A stretch of DNA of 64,000 bases from Thermobaculum terrenum ATCC BAA-798 (lineage in GTDB: Bacteria > Chloroflexota > Chloroflexia > Thermobaculales > Thermobaculaceae): assembly GCF_000025005.1 (NCBI RefSeq), contig NC_013525.1, positions 496,001 through 560,000 of the forward strand, read 5' to 3'. Shown here one piece after another: positions 1 through 8,563 of this stretch; within the stretch, counting starts at the first letter, position 1, and each line of letters begins with the position of its first letter. The position numbers and the translations under genes are program-made. A model generated the notes under the pieces. The model made no database searches. It was not told the origin of the DNA and saw only the letters and a list, made by a program, of their open reading frames with translations.

Positions 1-1
1 T

Positions 2-415
2 CCTGGTGATCCCGAGTGGCATCGTGCCACTCTTCATACTGCAGCTAACCTCTTTCATGTGGCTCAGGGTTTAGGTCTACCTCCCGGCGATGTTCGCCTG
101 TACAAAGTAAGTTGGATAGGCGCCTGTGTCATGTATGACAGGAGAAAGCTCCTGGAAATAGGGGGATTTTCCTTCTGGCGCAGGCTGCCTCGTAAGCTAG
201 TAGGCGAGGATGCGCTGGTACAGAACATTCTCATGAGGCTTTGGGGTGGGTGCGGGATTGTGCCATCGGGTACTTATTTTGCTGAGGTGCCTAGTAATTT
301 TCCTGATCAATATCGCTCTCGTGACCATCATGCTCTAATGCTTCTGCCAGAGATGATCAAGACACATGCGCCCCATACCCCGATGCCAAAACCGGATGCA
401 TGGAAGTACTGGTAG
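2..415 (+). CDS. Glycosyltransferase family 2, C-terminal part (5' end cut by the window)
   Basis: The reading frame is open from base 2 without an upstream stop, so the gene begins outside the window; the GTG at 59 is only the first start-like codon inside it. About 137 residues are visible. They carry the end of a GT-A fold: a segment WIGACVMYDRRKLLEIGGF, which resembles the region after the DxD site where a family 2 enzyme checks and extends its acceptor, followed by VGEDALVQNILMRLWGG, which resembles the conserved ED motif supplying the catalytic base. Such enzymes move a sugar from a nucleotide sugar to a cell-surface acceptor. The donor cannot be told from this fragment. The gene ends at TAG 413-415, shortly before a shared hairpin terminator. 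Confidence 0.75.
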   Translation, partial: PGDPEWHRATLHTAANLFHVAQGLGLPPGDVRLYKVSWIGACVMYDRRKLLEIGGFSFWRRLPRKLVGEDALVQNILMRLWGGCGIVPSGTYFAEVPSNFPDQYRSRDHHALMLLPEMIKTHAPHTPMPKPDAWKYW

Positions 416-449
416 AGTATATGAGGTTCATGACTAAAAGCTGACAGAG

Positions 450-489
450 CAGGTGTGAGACCAAAGATCTACATTTGGTCTCACACCTG
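450..489. terminator. Bidirectional hairpin terminator
   Basis: A perfect 16-base inverted repeat (450-465 with 474-489, 8-base loop) lies between two convergent genes, the glycosyltransferase fragment and the large GNAT gene whose stop is at 493. On the minus strand the hairpin is followed by a T-rich stretch, so it probably serves both transcripts. Confidence 0.8.
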
Positions 490-492
490 GGT

Positions 493-3400
493 TTACTTTA
501 TGTCGGCTAGAGAGGTGTATAGAAGCATATCGTGACTACTCTCAGCGAGCACCAGGTAATGCCATAGGCTTATTTCCTGACCCCCTGATAGTTTCAGCTT
601 ATGATCTGCTATTAGCCTCGATTCCTCATTGCCTCCTGAATATCCGGTTATTACGCCTTCATTTCCGGTTACTAACCCTAGCACTTTATCGTTGCTGTAC
701 TGTACTCCCATGGCCCTAGTGTCGTTCATGTCTGGCATGTCTTGTAGCCCAGGTATAATCACAGGGTCCTTATATAGTCTGAGAAGAGCAGGGAAATCCG
801 GTTCGATAGCAGGATTGACCTGTAAGGAGTAACTTATGTTCCTCTCTGGCCCCGTGTTCCTTAGTACTGTATTAACGATCAGTATATTACTATCGTGTGC
901 AGTCAAGTAGCTGACCTCGAATCTCAAACCTAGAAGGCTATCGTGTTCAACAGTAGTCGTAAGCCTTATCCCATGGAGTGGGATCTGGGAGTCCAGGTGA
1001 GTATGATATTCGTCTACTACGAACTTGAGTCCTGCTAGCCTTCCCAGTTGGCTAGGATGATAGCCTCCTTGTTCCCAGAGTACAGGGTAAATACCTCCGT
1101 ATACCGGATAGGACCATCTTCTTGGTTTGGGCTCTGGGAAGTTGTGATAAAGCCATTGCTTACCATCGGCTTCTAGACTATAGATAGTGCCAAGGACTCT
1201 GGGCCATACGGAAAATGTCATCCAGTCGTTATCTATAACCCAGACTTCTTCGCCCTTATCTATGGTTTGAGTGATTCTGACTTCGTCTGTATTGCCAAGT
1301 ACTATAGCGGGCGCTTTTACCTTGCCGGTGTATACAGGAGACTCTACAAGGGCTTCTATCTCCCCCACGCCCCTGGGCTTAGTAGATGTTACGGTTATAT
1401 CAGCTGATGCGGCTTTGATGCTGCTAACGCCTTGCAGGGTGTACTCAGCTGGCAGGGTTTCAAAGCCATCACTGCCCTTGAGGCTTATCTTCGCCTGTAC
1501 CTCACGTGGGTTGAACGACCTGAAGGTTAGCTTCGCTCTACCTTTCTGGTTGTAGACCCTTATAGGCTTGGGACTAATTCTTGGCCCTACGTAAGGCTCT
1601 TCGTCCGCGGACTCTACATTCTTGTTGTTGCGGTACAGCCACTCCCTCCTTACGTCTTGCCATCTACCAGTGCTGAGGATCAAATCTATCTCTCCTGTGC
1701 TCATGGCCTGTCCTGCCTCGAGCTGGTGTTCTGGCCACTTCAGGGAGAAGTCTGACCATTCCGGACATCTAGCCTCATAATTCTCATCCCATAGCAGACC
1801 AATAGTCCACTCGACAGTCTCTATGGCTGCCCACCTGCAGTCAGGATTCATCTGGTAATGCGGTTGCCATTCGGGTAGGTATACCTCTTTCAACCTTACA
1901 CTGCGAACTCCCTCAGTGGTCTCAAAGTAGAGGTGCCTAAGAGTATTACCTGGTTGTGGCGATATAGAGGTCGTTAGCCCGACGTCCTGGTTCTCATGCT
2001 TGTTTAAAACTCTATAGCTTATCTTGAGGTGTCCATCTGGACAGAACTTGTATAGTCTATCGATGGCTACCTTAGGCTTTGCTTTGAGTGATATAGGTGC
2101 TCTTACTATTAAGCTTCTGCCCTCAAAACATATATCTTTCTCAGAATCGTGCTCGATTGATGCTTCGGGCCAATATGGAGGTCCGGGGTTGACTGAGACG
2201 TCTATTACCTTGCCTTCTGTTCTCCTGTCGAAAACCGACAGCTCATATCCCTGTAGATTTAGAGATAGCTCAAGCCTGTCCGTATATATACGTAATGTGT
2301 TGTCCTTCTCTTGGTAGTAGATGTCACCAGGCGTCACAGCTACTAGCTCGAAGCTTTCTTCTCTGCGATCACCGTCTTCTGATTGATATCTTACGATCAA
2401 TTTGTACGAACCGTTGTGATTTGCTTGCAGATCAATTGGAATATGAGCCCATTCTCCAGCATCGAGTGCAATGGAGTCCGCTTGCAATCGGGCTTCCAAG
2501 CCTGCTGTGGTATTTATCGCGAGCTGTAAGTTTGCACGTTCGGAAGAGAGATTCCCTACAGAAAGCAGGGCTCTTTTAATCCTCTGTGGCTCCAGTAGCA
2601 CATTGTTCAAATGTATGTCGATCCTGGGCTTTACTTTGATATAACCTTCCAGCTCGACCTTATGCTCACCAATGGCTACTTCCAGCTTCAACGAGCTGTC
2701 CCCACGCTTGTCTTCAGATGTCTTTATGTCTATAGGGATGCTACTCCTTTCAGCAGGCGCAAGAACTAGCGGGTGGAGCCCCTGAGCTTCCACGCCACCC
2801 TTGCCGCTTGCTGCTAGAGCTATCCTTAGCGCCTCGTGTGCTCTATTCTCAACTACCAGCATAGCTTTCTGGCTCTCTCCGGCGGTCATAAGGGCTTTAG
2901 GAATTTCAAGGGATAGATAGATCCTCGGAGTATCTAAGGTAACCAGTTTGTTGGTCTTTTGATCAAATATGGCTGTCAGGTTTCCAATTGGAGATTCCCA
3001 GCGATAGGTATAGATAAGCGTGCCGTTGCTACGCCTTTCCTCGTCTACGCCCAGCTGGAGGTCCCTTTTCATATGGTCGTACCAGTCAATCTGGTCGAAG
3101 TACCACTTGGTCAGCGGATGCGATAGCAGCAGTGGGAGGAAGTTCCTTAGCTCTCCAAATCCTGATGGTTCTGGCCCCCAGAAGAAACCAGTCTTTTTGT
3201 ACAAGGGCACGGCGCGAGTATTGCCAGGCCATGTGTGTAAGGTTACAGTCTCATAGCCGAGCTCCACACAACGCTGGATGGCACGCTTAAGAAGTTCCCT
3301 GCCCACGCCCCTACCATGATAGGCGGGGTCACTGTTGAGAAGTCCTATGTACCCGGATTTTTCCTCCTGTGGTACTTCCAATAAGTTGATGAAACCTACT

Positions 3401-3588
3401 ACCTTGCCATCTGCCCATGCCAGATAGGTGCTGTTTATCCTCTCCTCCTGACTCATTCGCCTGAGCGCGTCTTCAGGAACGATTTGGCCAAAGAAGAAGC
3501 CCCCTGGCCATGCCGGATCAGAGGCTTTGAACAGCCTTGCTATCTCTGGAATATCGGACTCCCTGAATTCCCGTATCTCAAAATCCAT
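493..3588 (-). CDS. GNAT N-acetyltransferase fused to a large beta-sandwich region
   Basis: The protein has 1031 residues. Residues 1-150 form a GNAT acetyltransferase domain, with the acetyl-CoA loop visible in AYHGRGVGRELLKRA (Q/RxxGxG/A type) and a following YKKTGFF strand typical of the fold. The remaining 880 residues have no catalytic motif I recognise. They read as a chain of beta-sandwich modules; the part around 220-420 resembles NEW3/CARDB-type domains (alternating hydrophobic strands, PAERSSIPIDI). Later segments contain many aromatic residues and resemble carbohydrate-active-enzyme accessory regions. No signal peptide is seen, consistent with a cytoplasmic GNAT head. The ATG at 3588 is followed directly by the conserved GNAT first strand (FEIREFRESDIPEIARLF). 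The combination is unusual; an acyl transfer to a large bound substrate is only a guess. Confidence 0.8.
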   Translation of the reverse strand: MDFEIREFRESDIPEIARLFKASDPAWPGGFFFGQIVPEDALRRMSQEERINSTYLAWADGKVVGFINLLEVPQEEKSGYIGLLNSDPAYHGRGVGRELLKRAIQRCVELGYETVTLHTWPGNTRAVPLYKKTGFFWGPEPSGFGELRNFLPLLLSHPLTKWYFDQIDWYDHMKRDLQLGVDEERRSNGTLIYTYRWESPIGNLTAIFDQKTNKLVTLDTPRIYLSLEIPKALMTAGESQKAMLVVENRAHEALRIALAASGKGGVEAQGLHPLVLAPAERSSIPIDIKTSEDKRGDSSLKLEVAIGEHKVELEGYIKVKPRIDIHLNNVLLEPQRIKRALLSVGNLSSERANLQLAINTTAGLEARLQADSIALDAGEWAHIPIDLQANHNGSYKLIVRYQSEDGDRREESFELVAVTPGDIYYQEKDNTLRIYTDRLELSLNLQGYELSVFDRRTEGKVIDVSVNPGPPYWPEASIEHDSEKDICFEGRSLIVRAPISLKAKPKVAIDRLYKFCPDGHLKISYRVLNKHENQDVGLTTSISPQPGNTLRHLYFETTEGVRSVRLKEVYLPEWQPHYQMNPDCRWAAIETVEWTIGLLWDENYEARCPEWSDFSLKWPEHQLEAGQAMSTGEIDLILSTGRWQDVRREWLYRNNKNVESADEEPYVGPRISPKPIRVYNQKGRAKLTFRSFNPREVQAKISLKGSDGFETLPAEYTLQGVSSIKAASADITVTSTKPRGVGEIEALVESPVYTGKVKAPAIVLGNTDEVRITQTIDKGEEVWVIDNDWMTFSVWPRVLGTIYSLEADGKQWLYHNFPEPKPRRWSYPVYGGIYPVLWEQGGYHPSQLGRLAGLKFVVDEYHTHLDSQIPLHGIRLTTTVEHDSLLGLRFEVSYLTAHDSNILIVNTVLRNTGPERNISYSLQVNPAIEPDFPALLRLYKDPVIIPGLQDMPDMNDTRAMGVQYSNDKVLGLVTGNEGVITGYSGGNEESRLIADHKLKLSGGQEISLWHYLVLAESSHDMLLYTSLADIK

Positions 3589-3624
3589 TATCTTTACCCC
3601 TAAAAGTAAGTCCCCAAGCCTTCA

Positions 3625-3651
3625 AGTATAGCATCCAGCCTCGGATTACAA
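3625..3651 (-). promoter_or_regulatory. Possible sigma-70 promoter for the GNAT fusion gene
   Basis: On the minus strand TTGTAA (3646-3651) and TATACT (3625-3630) are separated by 15 bases, about 35 bases upstream of the ATG at 3588. The spacer is shorter than the usual 17, so the call is weak. Confidence 0.3.
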
Positions 3652-3757
3652 TTCGCCCACTACATCCCTATCGCAGTCATCGCAGTATATAATTACTTGA
3701 AGTATCTACAGGCTCATCCAACTTTTATTTCGCAGCAGCCTGTTTGGTGTTAGGATC

Positions 3758-4822
3758 ATGGATGATAGGGAAAGAATCAGGCTTACATCTCTAGCTTCAT
3801 GTGCTGGTTGAGCGGCTAAGTTAGGTCCTGGTGACCTGGCGCAGGTTCTGCAGCCATTTACCGGTCGCAATACTTCTAATCTGCTAGTGGGCCTGGACGT
3901 GGCAGATGATGCTGCTGTCTATCGGCTTGACGAGGGCCAGGCTCTAGTACAGACTGTTGACTTCTTTCCCCCAATAGTCGATGATCCCTATACGTTTGGT
4001 GCTATAGCTGCCGCCAACTCCCTCAGCGACATATATGCTATGGGCGGGACTCCTATTCTCGCTCTAAACATAGCTGGATGGCCAGGCAATCTGCCTCTTG
4101 ATATGCTAGCGCAGATATTTAGAGGTGGTATGGACAAGGTTGAAGAGGCAGGTGCAGTGATAGGTGGTGGGCATACAGTTATGGATCAGGAACCTAAGTA
4201 CGGCTTGTGTGTGACCGGTTTAATACATCCTGGGAAGATAACTACCAAAGGAGCTGTCAAACCGGGAGACTTGCTGGTACTTACTAAGCCTCTTGGCACA
4301 GGAGTGATAACTACAGCTCTGAAGAGTGGTAAGGTTAGGGACGTAGACATACAAGCTGCGGTGGATAGCATGCTGAGGCTAAATAAGGTGGCGTCTGAGC
4401 TAGCAGTTGAGCTAGGTATAAGAGCTATGACGGATATTACTGGCTATGGTTTGCTTGGTCATGCATTCGAGATGTCGGAAGCCAGTAACGTCTGTCTCAA
4501 TATAGAGCTATCTAAGCTTCCAGTCCTGCCAGGTGCGTTGGATTATATCAGGCAGGACATATATCCAGGGGGACTAAACCGCAACAGAAGCTACCTTACT
4601 GGCGAGCAAGATGGCAGGAAGAAAATAAGTTACGATAACAGCATTATTGTGGACGAGAACCTCGTCAAGCTTGCTATGGATCCCCAGACATCTGGGGGGT
4701 TGCTCATCGCTGTGCCCCAAGAGCAGGCAGATGAGTTTACTGCTCGGGCTGAGCAGAGAGGCCAGTCGATATGGATTATAGGTTTCGCCAGTGAGGGCTA
4801 TGGCGTACGTTTGCTCCCCTGA
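3758..4822 (+). CDS. selD: Selenophosphate synthetase containing selenocysteine (in-frame UGA at codon 18)
   Basis: SelD makes selenophosphate from selenide and ATP, the Se donor for selenocysteine and selenouridine. A conventional reading starts only at 3887 and lacks the catalytic N-terminus. Reading from ATG 3758 through the UGA at 3809-3811 gives MDDRERIRLTSLASCAG-U-AAKLGPGDL, which lines up with the E. coli SelD N-terminus (IRLTQYSHGAG-C17-GCK20): the UGA falls on the catalytic Cys17 position and Lys21 on the essential Lys20. Downstream motifs are intact: DDAAVY, MGGTPILALNIAGWP, VIGGGHTV, TKPLGTGV, DITGYGLLGHAFEM and MDPQTSGGLL. With Sec the protein has 354 residues, close to the usual 345-350. 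A bacterial SECIS-like hairpin follows the UGA. The 3' end overlaps the convergent SDR gene by 25 bases. Sec-containing SelD proteins are known in other bacteria; SelA, SelB and tRNA-Sec must be encoded elsewhere. Confidence 0.92.
3809..3839 (+). promoter_or_regulatory. UGA-Sec codon and bacterial SECIS hairpin
   Basis: The UGA is at 3809-3811. Eleven bases later AGGTC (3823-3827) pairs with GACCT (3833-3837) around the five-base loop CTGGT; two U-G wobbles (3821-3822 with 3838-3839) can extend the stem. Bacterial SECIS elements sit directly downstream of the UGA and present G/U bases in a small apical loop to SelB; spacing and loop here (GGU in the loop, 17-21 bases after UGA) fit the E. coli fdhF arrangement. 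The fold was done by eye. Confidence 0.8.
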
Positions 4823-5820
4823 GTTGTGTTCTGCGCCAAGGAGCTAATTATCTTGGCAATGGGAGAGTTTCCCATCATCTTTAGTATCTCTTCGCCTTTG
4901 ATCTTTTCCTTTGAGTTTGGATCTTCTGGTATAAGCCTGTTGATGACTCCGAGCATATCTGTTGTTATGCCTGGTATAAGTCCATGAATCCTTACTATCA
5001 GATGTGCTGGCCAGGAAAGTATCTTCTCGCTGGTGCCTCTCCTGGTAGCCTCTACGATCTGTCGAGCTGCTACTTCCGCATCCATGGCCACTACAGGCAT
5101 TGAGGCTCCGAGTGAGAACCAAGTGAACTCGGCCTTGTGTTTACCCTTGAAGTACGCTCCCAAGTGTGAACCAGTCCTCATGAGTCCAGGTACGACCGTG
5201 ATCACGTAGATGCCATGTTTTTTCATCTCTGCTCTGAGACCCTCTGAGAAGCCTACTGCTGCGAACTTAGCAGCAGTATAAGGCAGCAGGCGGGGTACAC
5301 TTATTTTGCCTCCTACAGATGTGATATTGACTATTCTGCCTGCTCTACGCTGAATCATCTGTGGCAGCACGGCCATGGTAGTGTAGAACATGCCCCAGTA
5401 CATTACGTCCATGGCCTGCTGGAAATCTTCTGTATTCATAGTCTGTACTGGCCCGACTACCATTATGCCCGCGTTGTTGACGAGTATATCTATCCTTCCA
5501 AAGTGCCTGGTCACCGTATCGACCATGGCGCTTACCTGATCACGATCCGAAATATCGCATTTGACAGCTATTGCATCTGCTCCATGGCTCTCCAGTTGTG
5601 CTCTAGCTTGTTCGAGCTCCTCCTCGTTCCGGGCGCATATCGCTACTCTGCAGCCCTCATGAGCGAACGCTTTAGCTATCAGGAATCCAAGCCCTCTTGA
5701 GCTTCCTGTTACGAGGACCACCTGTCCCCTCAGGTCCAACTCTCTTCTACGCCTTATAGCAGTGCCTGCGACAACCCCAAGCGTGGATGCCGCCAGTAGC
5801 ATGTTCTTCCATTTCATCAC
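4798..5820 (-). CDS. SDR family oxidoreductase with N-terminal membrane anchor
   Basis: Short-chain dehydrogenase/reductase of 340 residues. A hydrophobic N-terminal segment (about residues 6-22) followed by RRRRE looks like a membrane anchor. The Rossmann motif is VTGSSRGLG, the NNAG motif is present (LVNNAGIMV), and the catalytic Ser (ITSVGG) and YTAAK tetrad residues are intact. The arginine next to the first glycines and the CARNEEE segment after beta-2 suggest NADP preference. The roughly 60-residue tail resembles SDRs acting on lipids or sterol-like substrates, but the substrate cannot be read from sequence. It is convergent with selD, overlapping its end by 25 bases, and is preceded by a second SDR gene on the same strand, 67 bases away. 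Confidence 0.85.
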   Translation of the reverse strand: MMKWKNMLLAASTLGVVAGTAIRRRRELDLRGQVVLVTGSSRGLGFLIAKAFAHEGCRVAICARNEEELEQARAQLESHGADAIAVKCDISDRDQVSAMVDTVTRHFGRIDILVNNAGIMVVGPVQTMNTEDFQQAMDVMYWGMFYTTMAVLPQMIQRRAGRIVNITSVGGKISVPRLLPYTAAKFAAVGFSEGLRAEMKKHGIYVITVVPGLMRTGSHLGAYFKGKHKAEFTWFSLGASMPVVAMDAEVAARQIVEATRRGTSEKILSWPAHLIVRIHGLIPGITTDMLGVINRLIPEDPNSKEKIKGEEILKMMGNSPIAKIISSLAQNTTQGSKRTP

Positions 5821-5887
5821 GTTTGCTCCGTTAGAAAATCTGCGCTTGATGTCAGCAATTGATGTACCAGTGTGAAATCTTATGAGC

Positions 5888-6667
5888 TTAGCGCAGAAAA
5901 CCTCCCTCAGAATGAATCACTTGCCCGGTAATCCACCTAGCGTCGTCGGATGCCAGGAACGCTACAAGCCTTGCGGCATCCTCAGGTAACCCAACCCTGC
6001 CCATGGGGAACCTCGGTAACAGCTCACACTTGAGTTCTTCGCTCATCCATCCGGTATCTGTTGGTCCGGGGTTTACAGCATTTACAGTGATTCCTAAAGG
6101 AGCAACATCTGGAGCAAGCGATCTGGTAAAGGCTTCTATTGCCCCCTTAGTGGCGATATAGGCTAGTTCCTTAGGCATCGCACCGAGTGATTGCCCTGAG
6201 GTCATATTTATGATTCTTCCGCCTTCGCCCAGGGTAAAGCGTCTTGCAAACTCCACAGAGAGGAGAATAGCTGCACGCATATTGACCGCGTAATGAGCAT
6301 CAAGAAGCTCTGCGGTTAGCTGTTCGTAACCGTCGTTTATGGAGTAAGCGGCGTTGTTGACTAGGATAGAAGGGGGGCCTAGCTCTTGCTCGACCTGGTC
6401 TAGTATCTGTTTAGGGGAGTCAGGATTAGATAAGTCTGCCTGTATGCTGAGAACTCTAACACCACAGGACTCCAACTCGGTCTTCAGCAGCCCAGGGCCA
6501 TCTTCATCTCCTCCCCAGGGCATGTTACGATCGTAGTCGTTCCAATGGGTGAAGGCAATGTCAGCTCCACGCCCGGCAAGTTCGCGACATATGGCCGCCC
6601 CTATACCCATTCTTCGGGTAGCTCCCGTCACTATGGCTATCCTGCCTGCAAGGTTTCGCTCAGCCAT
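5888..6667 (-). CDS. SDR family oxidoreductase (FabG-like)
   Basis: A 259-residue SDR. The frame is open further upstream, but ATG 6667 is chosen because it follows a strong GAGGAGGTG ribosome site; the gene then overlaps the end of the ABC-F gene by eight bases, indicating translational coupling. Cofactor motif VTGATRRMGIGAAI, NNAAYS in place of NNAG, the catalytic Ser in NMTSGQS, Tyr and Lys in YIATKGA, and the PGPTDTGWM segment are those of classical FabG-like SDRs. An insert (HWNDYDRNMPWGGDEDG) after beta-2, normally the nucleotide-selectivity region, is also seen in the FabG-like ER-KR subgroup, so substrate prediction is unsafe. Confidence 0.85.
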   Translation of the reverse strand: MAERNLAGRIAIVTGATRRMGIGAAICRELAGRGADIAFTHWNDYDRNMPWGGDEDGPGLLKTELESCGVRVLSIQADLSNPDSPKQILDQVEQELGPPSILVNNAAYSINDGYEQLTAELLDAHYAVNMRAAILLSVEFARRFTLGEGGRIINMTSGQSLGAMPKELAYIATKGAIEAFTRSLAPDVAPLGITVNAVNPGPTDTGWMSEELKCELLPRFPMGRVGLPEDAARLVAFLASDDARWITGQVIHSEGGFLR

Positions 6668-8318
6668 GGAGCACCTCCTCGTATTCCTCAAGACTGCTGT
6701 AGGTTATTAATTTACCATTACATATAACTTCGAGCCTGTTTACCCCTACTTCTTTGAGGAAGTATCTATCATGAGATACTAGTAATAGCGGGCCTGTGTA
6801 GGAAGACAGGGACTCCTCCAGAGATTCAATAGCCGGCATATCTATGTGACTGGTAGGTTCGTCGAGTACCAGGAAGTTTGCTGCTGATGCTGTTATAAGA
6901 GCTAGGGCCAGTTTGATCCTCTGCCCATAGCTTAGATGACTCGCTGGTCTAATAGCTTCGTCTCCCTGAAACAGGAACTTGTGCAGGTAATTACGCGCAT
7001 CCACCTCGTGCATGCTCACGCGTGACCGAAAGATGTCAATAACCCTCTCATCACCCGATACCTCTAGAAGGTCCTGTGATATGTATCCTATTCTTACTCC
7101 TTGTCCTATGGTTATGCGTCCTTTGTAGGGGACTAGACCTAGGATGCTTTTTAGGAGCGTGCTCTTCCCAGATCCGTTTGGACCTAGTATCGCGACGCGA
7201 TCTCTACCTCTGAGATGAAGCGACAGATTGTCGATCACTCTTTTGCCGTCGAATTCTACTGTCAGTCCTTGTATATCCAGGATTGTCCTGTTGTCATCAA
7301 TAGCCTCTTTCCCAAGATCCCTCAGGTCTAAGCTCCATTCTCTTGGGGGCCTCTCCACTTTGTTTTCTTCTAGGTACCTCTCAAGTCTTCTTTCTCGAGC
7401 CTTTGCTTTAGCTGCCACCTTCTTGGCTAGGCGGCGTGCAGTATCGCTGTTAGTTTTGCTCTCAGTGCTCTTTGCCTGTTCCTTGGTTCTCCGGATGTCC
7501 TGTTGTATACGCTCGGTCTCTGCTTTGAAGTCCTGATATCTCTCCAAGGCCTTGGCTTTCTCCATAGTGGATAGTCGATTATAAGCGGTGTAATTCCCGG
7601 GCCATGTCCTTATACTGTGGGTTCTCTTGTCCAATTCGAGGATGCTCTCTACCGTTTTATCCAGGAATCGGCGATCATGGGACACTACGATATAAGACTT
7701 TGAGCTCTTAGACAGGAACTCCTCCAACCACAACAATGAGCTAAGATCCAGATAGTTAGTGGGCTCATCGAGCAGTAGCAGGTTTGCATCTGAGAGTATT
7801 ACCTTGGCTATAGATAGCTTGGTCTTGTTTCCCCCTGAAAGATGACTTACGGGTGTATCAAGCTCTCCATCAAAGCGTAATCCTTTCAATACTGCATCTA
7901 CTTTGGCTTCAAGTTCGTATCCGCCAAGTAAATCGAACATCTCCCTGAGTTTGGTGTATTGATCCAGCAGGTCCTCTATAGATGCATGATCGGTGTAAGA
8001 GAGCTTTCTTTCTATCTCGGATATCTGCTCTTCAACGGCATATAAACCCCCTAGAGCCTTATCTATAGATTCTTTTACTGTAAGTTCCAGGTCGCTTTCT
8101 GGGTATTGTGGTAAGTAGGCAACTCTGCTATTAGGATCTATCCAAATGCTACCTGTATCAGGAGCCTCCAGACCTGCAATCAACCTTAACAAGGTAGACT
8201 TGCCTGACCCGTTAGCTCCTAGCAAGCCTATATGCTCACCGGAACTAACCACGAAAGATATATCCTGTAGCACTACGTGCCCATCGTAGGATTTGCTTAT
8301 ATTACTGACCTTCAACAA
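6660..8318 (-). CDS. ABC-F family ATPase (ribosome-associated, possible antibiotic resistance type)
   Basis: 552 residues with two ABC nucleotide-binding domains on one chain and no membrane domain, the ABC-F layout. Domain 1 has Walker A GANGSGKST, signature LSGGNKTKLSIA and Walker B LLLLDEPTNYLD; domain 2 has GPNGSGKST, LSYGQRIKLALA and FLVLDEPTSHID. A charged linker of about 70 residues (roughly 245-325, rich in K/E/R) separates them; in this family the interdomain linker reaches into the ribosome E site or peptidyl-transferase centre. Family members either rescue or tune translation (Uup, EttA) or protect ribosomes from antibiotics (Vml, Msr, Lsa). The long leader ending in an intrinsic terminator directly upstream favours the inducible resistance type, though this is inference. 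A downstream SDR gene is coupled to it. Confidence 0.9.
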   Translation of the reverse strand: MLKVSNISKSYDGHVVLQDISFVVSSGEHIGLLGANGSGKSTLLRLIAGLEAPDTGSIWIDPNSRVAYLPQYPESDLELTVKESIDKALGGLYAVEEQISEIERKLSYTDHASIEDLLDQYTKLREMFDLLGGYELEAKVDAVLKGLRFDGELDTPVSHLSGGNKTKLSIAKVILSDANLLLLDEPTNYLDLSSLLWLEEFLSKSSKSYIVVSHDRRFLDKTVESILELDKRTHSIRTWPGNYTAYNRLSTMEKAKALERYQDFKAETERIQQDIRRTKEQAKSTESKTNSDTARRLAKKVAAKAKARERRLERYLEENKVERPPREWSLDLRDLGKEAIDDNRTILDIQGLTVEFDGKRVIDNLSLHLRGRDRVAILGPNGSGKSTLLKSILGLVPYKGRITIGQGVRIGYISQDLLEVSGDERVIDIFRSRVSMHEVDARNYLHKFLFQGDEAIRPASHLSYGQRIKLALALITASAANFLVLDEPTSHIDMPAIESLEESLSSYTGPLLLVSHDRYFLKEVGVNRLEVICNGKLITYSSLEEYEEVLHG

Positions 8319-8361
8319 TATAGTCTGTCTCTCCGTTAGGGATATTCTTGTCTGCTTGAAG

Positions 8362-8398
8362 CAAAAATAATAGCCACAAGAGAGATCTCTTGTGGCTA
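8362..8398 (-). terminator. Strong intrinsic terminator just upstream of the ABC-F gene
   Basis: A 13-base perfect inverted repeat (8371-8383 with 8386-8398) is followed on the minus strand by TTATTTTTGC (8370 downward). It can end the hslV-hslU-LLM transcript, but it also lies only about 45 bases before the ABC-F start, the position expected of an attenuator. Confidence 0.85.
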
Positions 8399-8557
8399 TA
8401 GGGCGATCTAGCTTTTTATGCTTTCTGGATTGTGACTAAATTTCAACCAGGATCGGACATAAGCGCAGAGGAGAATATACCTCAGAACATAAGTAAGCTA
8501 TGATCGCCCGATCCTAGCTGAGCAAGCCTCCAACCTCCAAGATTTTTCCTAATTATA
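8399..8557 (-). promoter_or_regulatory. Probable attenuator leader of the ABC-F gene
   Basis: The minus strand has a perfect -10 box TATAAT (8552-8557) but no clear -35. Downstream, about 150 bases show mutually exclusive pairings: GGGCGATC (8502-8509) with GATCGCCC (8401-8408), and AGGATCGG (8508-8515) with CCGATCCT (8449-8456); the two 5' arms overlap. A ribosome site GGAGG precedes a TTG-CTC-AGC-TAG mini-ORF (8514-8525) that overlaps one arm. The leader then runs into the terminator at 8362-8398. Ribosome-mediated attenuation is known for ABC-F resistance genes such as vmlR; here it is inferred from structure and position. It may instead be a free-standing structured RNA. Confidence 0.45.
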
Positions 8558-8563
8558 CAGTAT

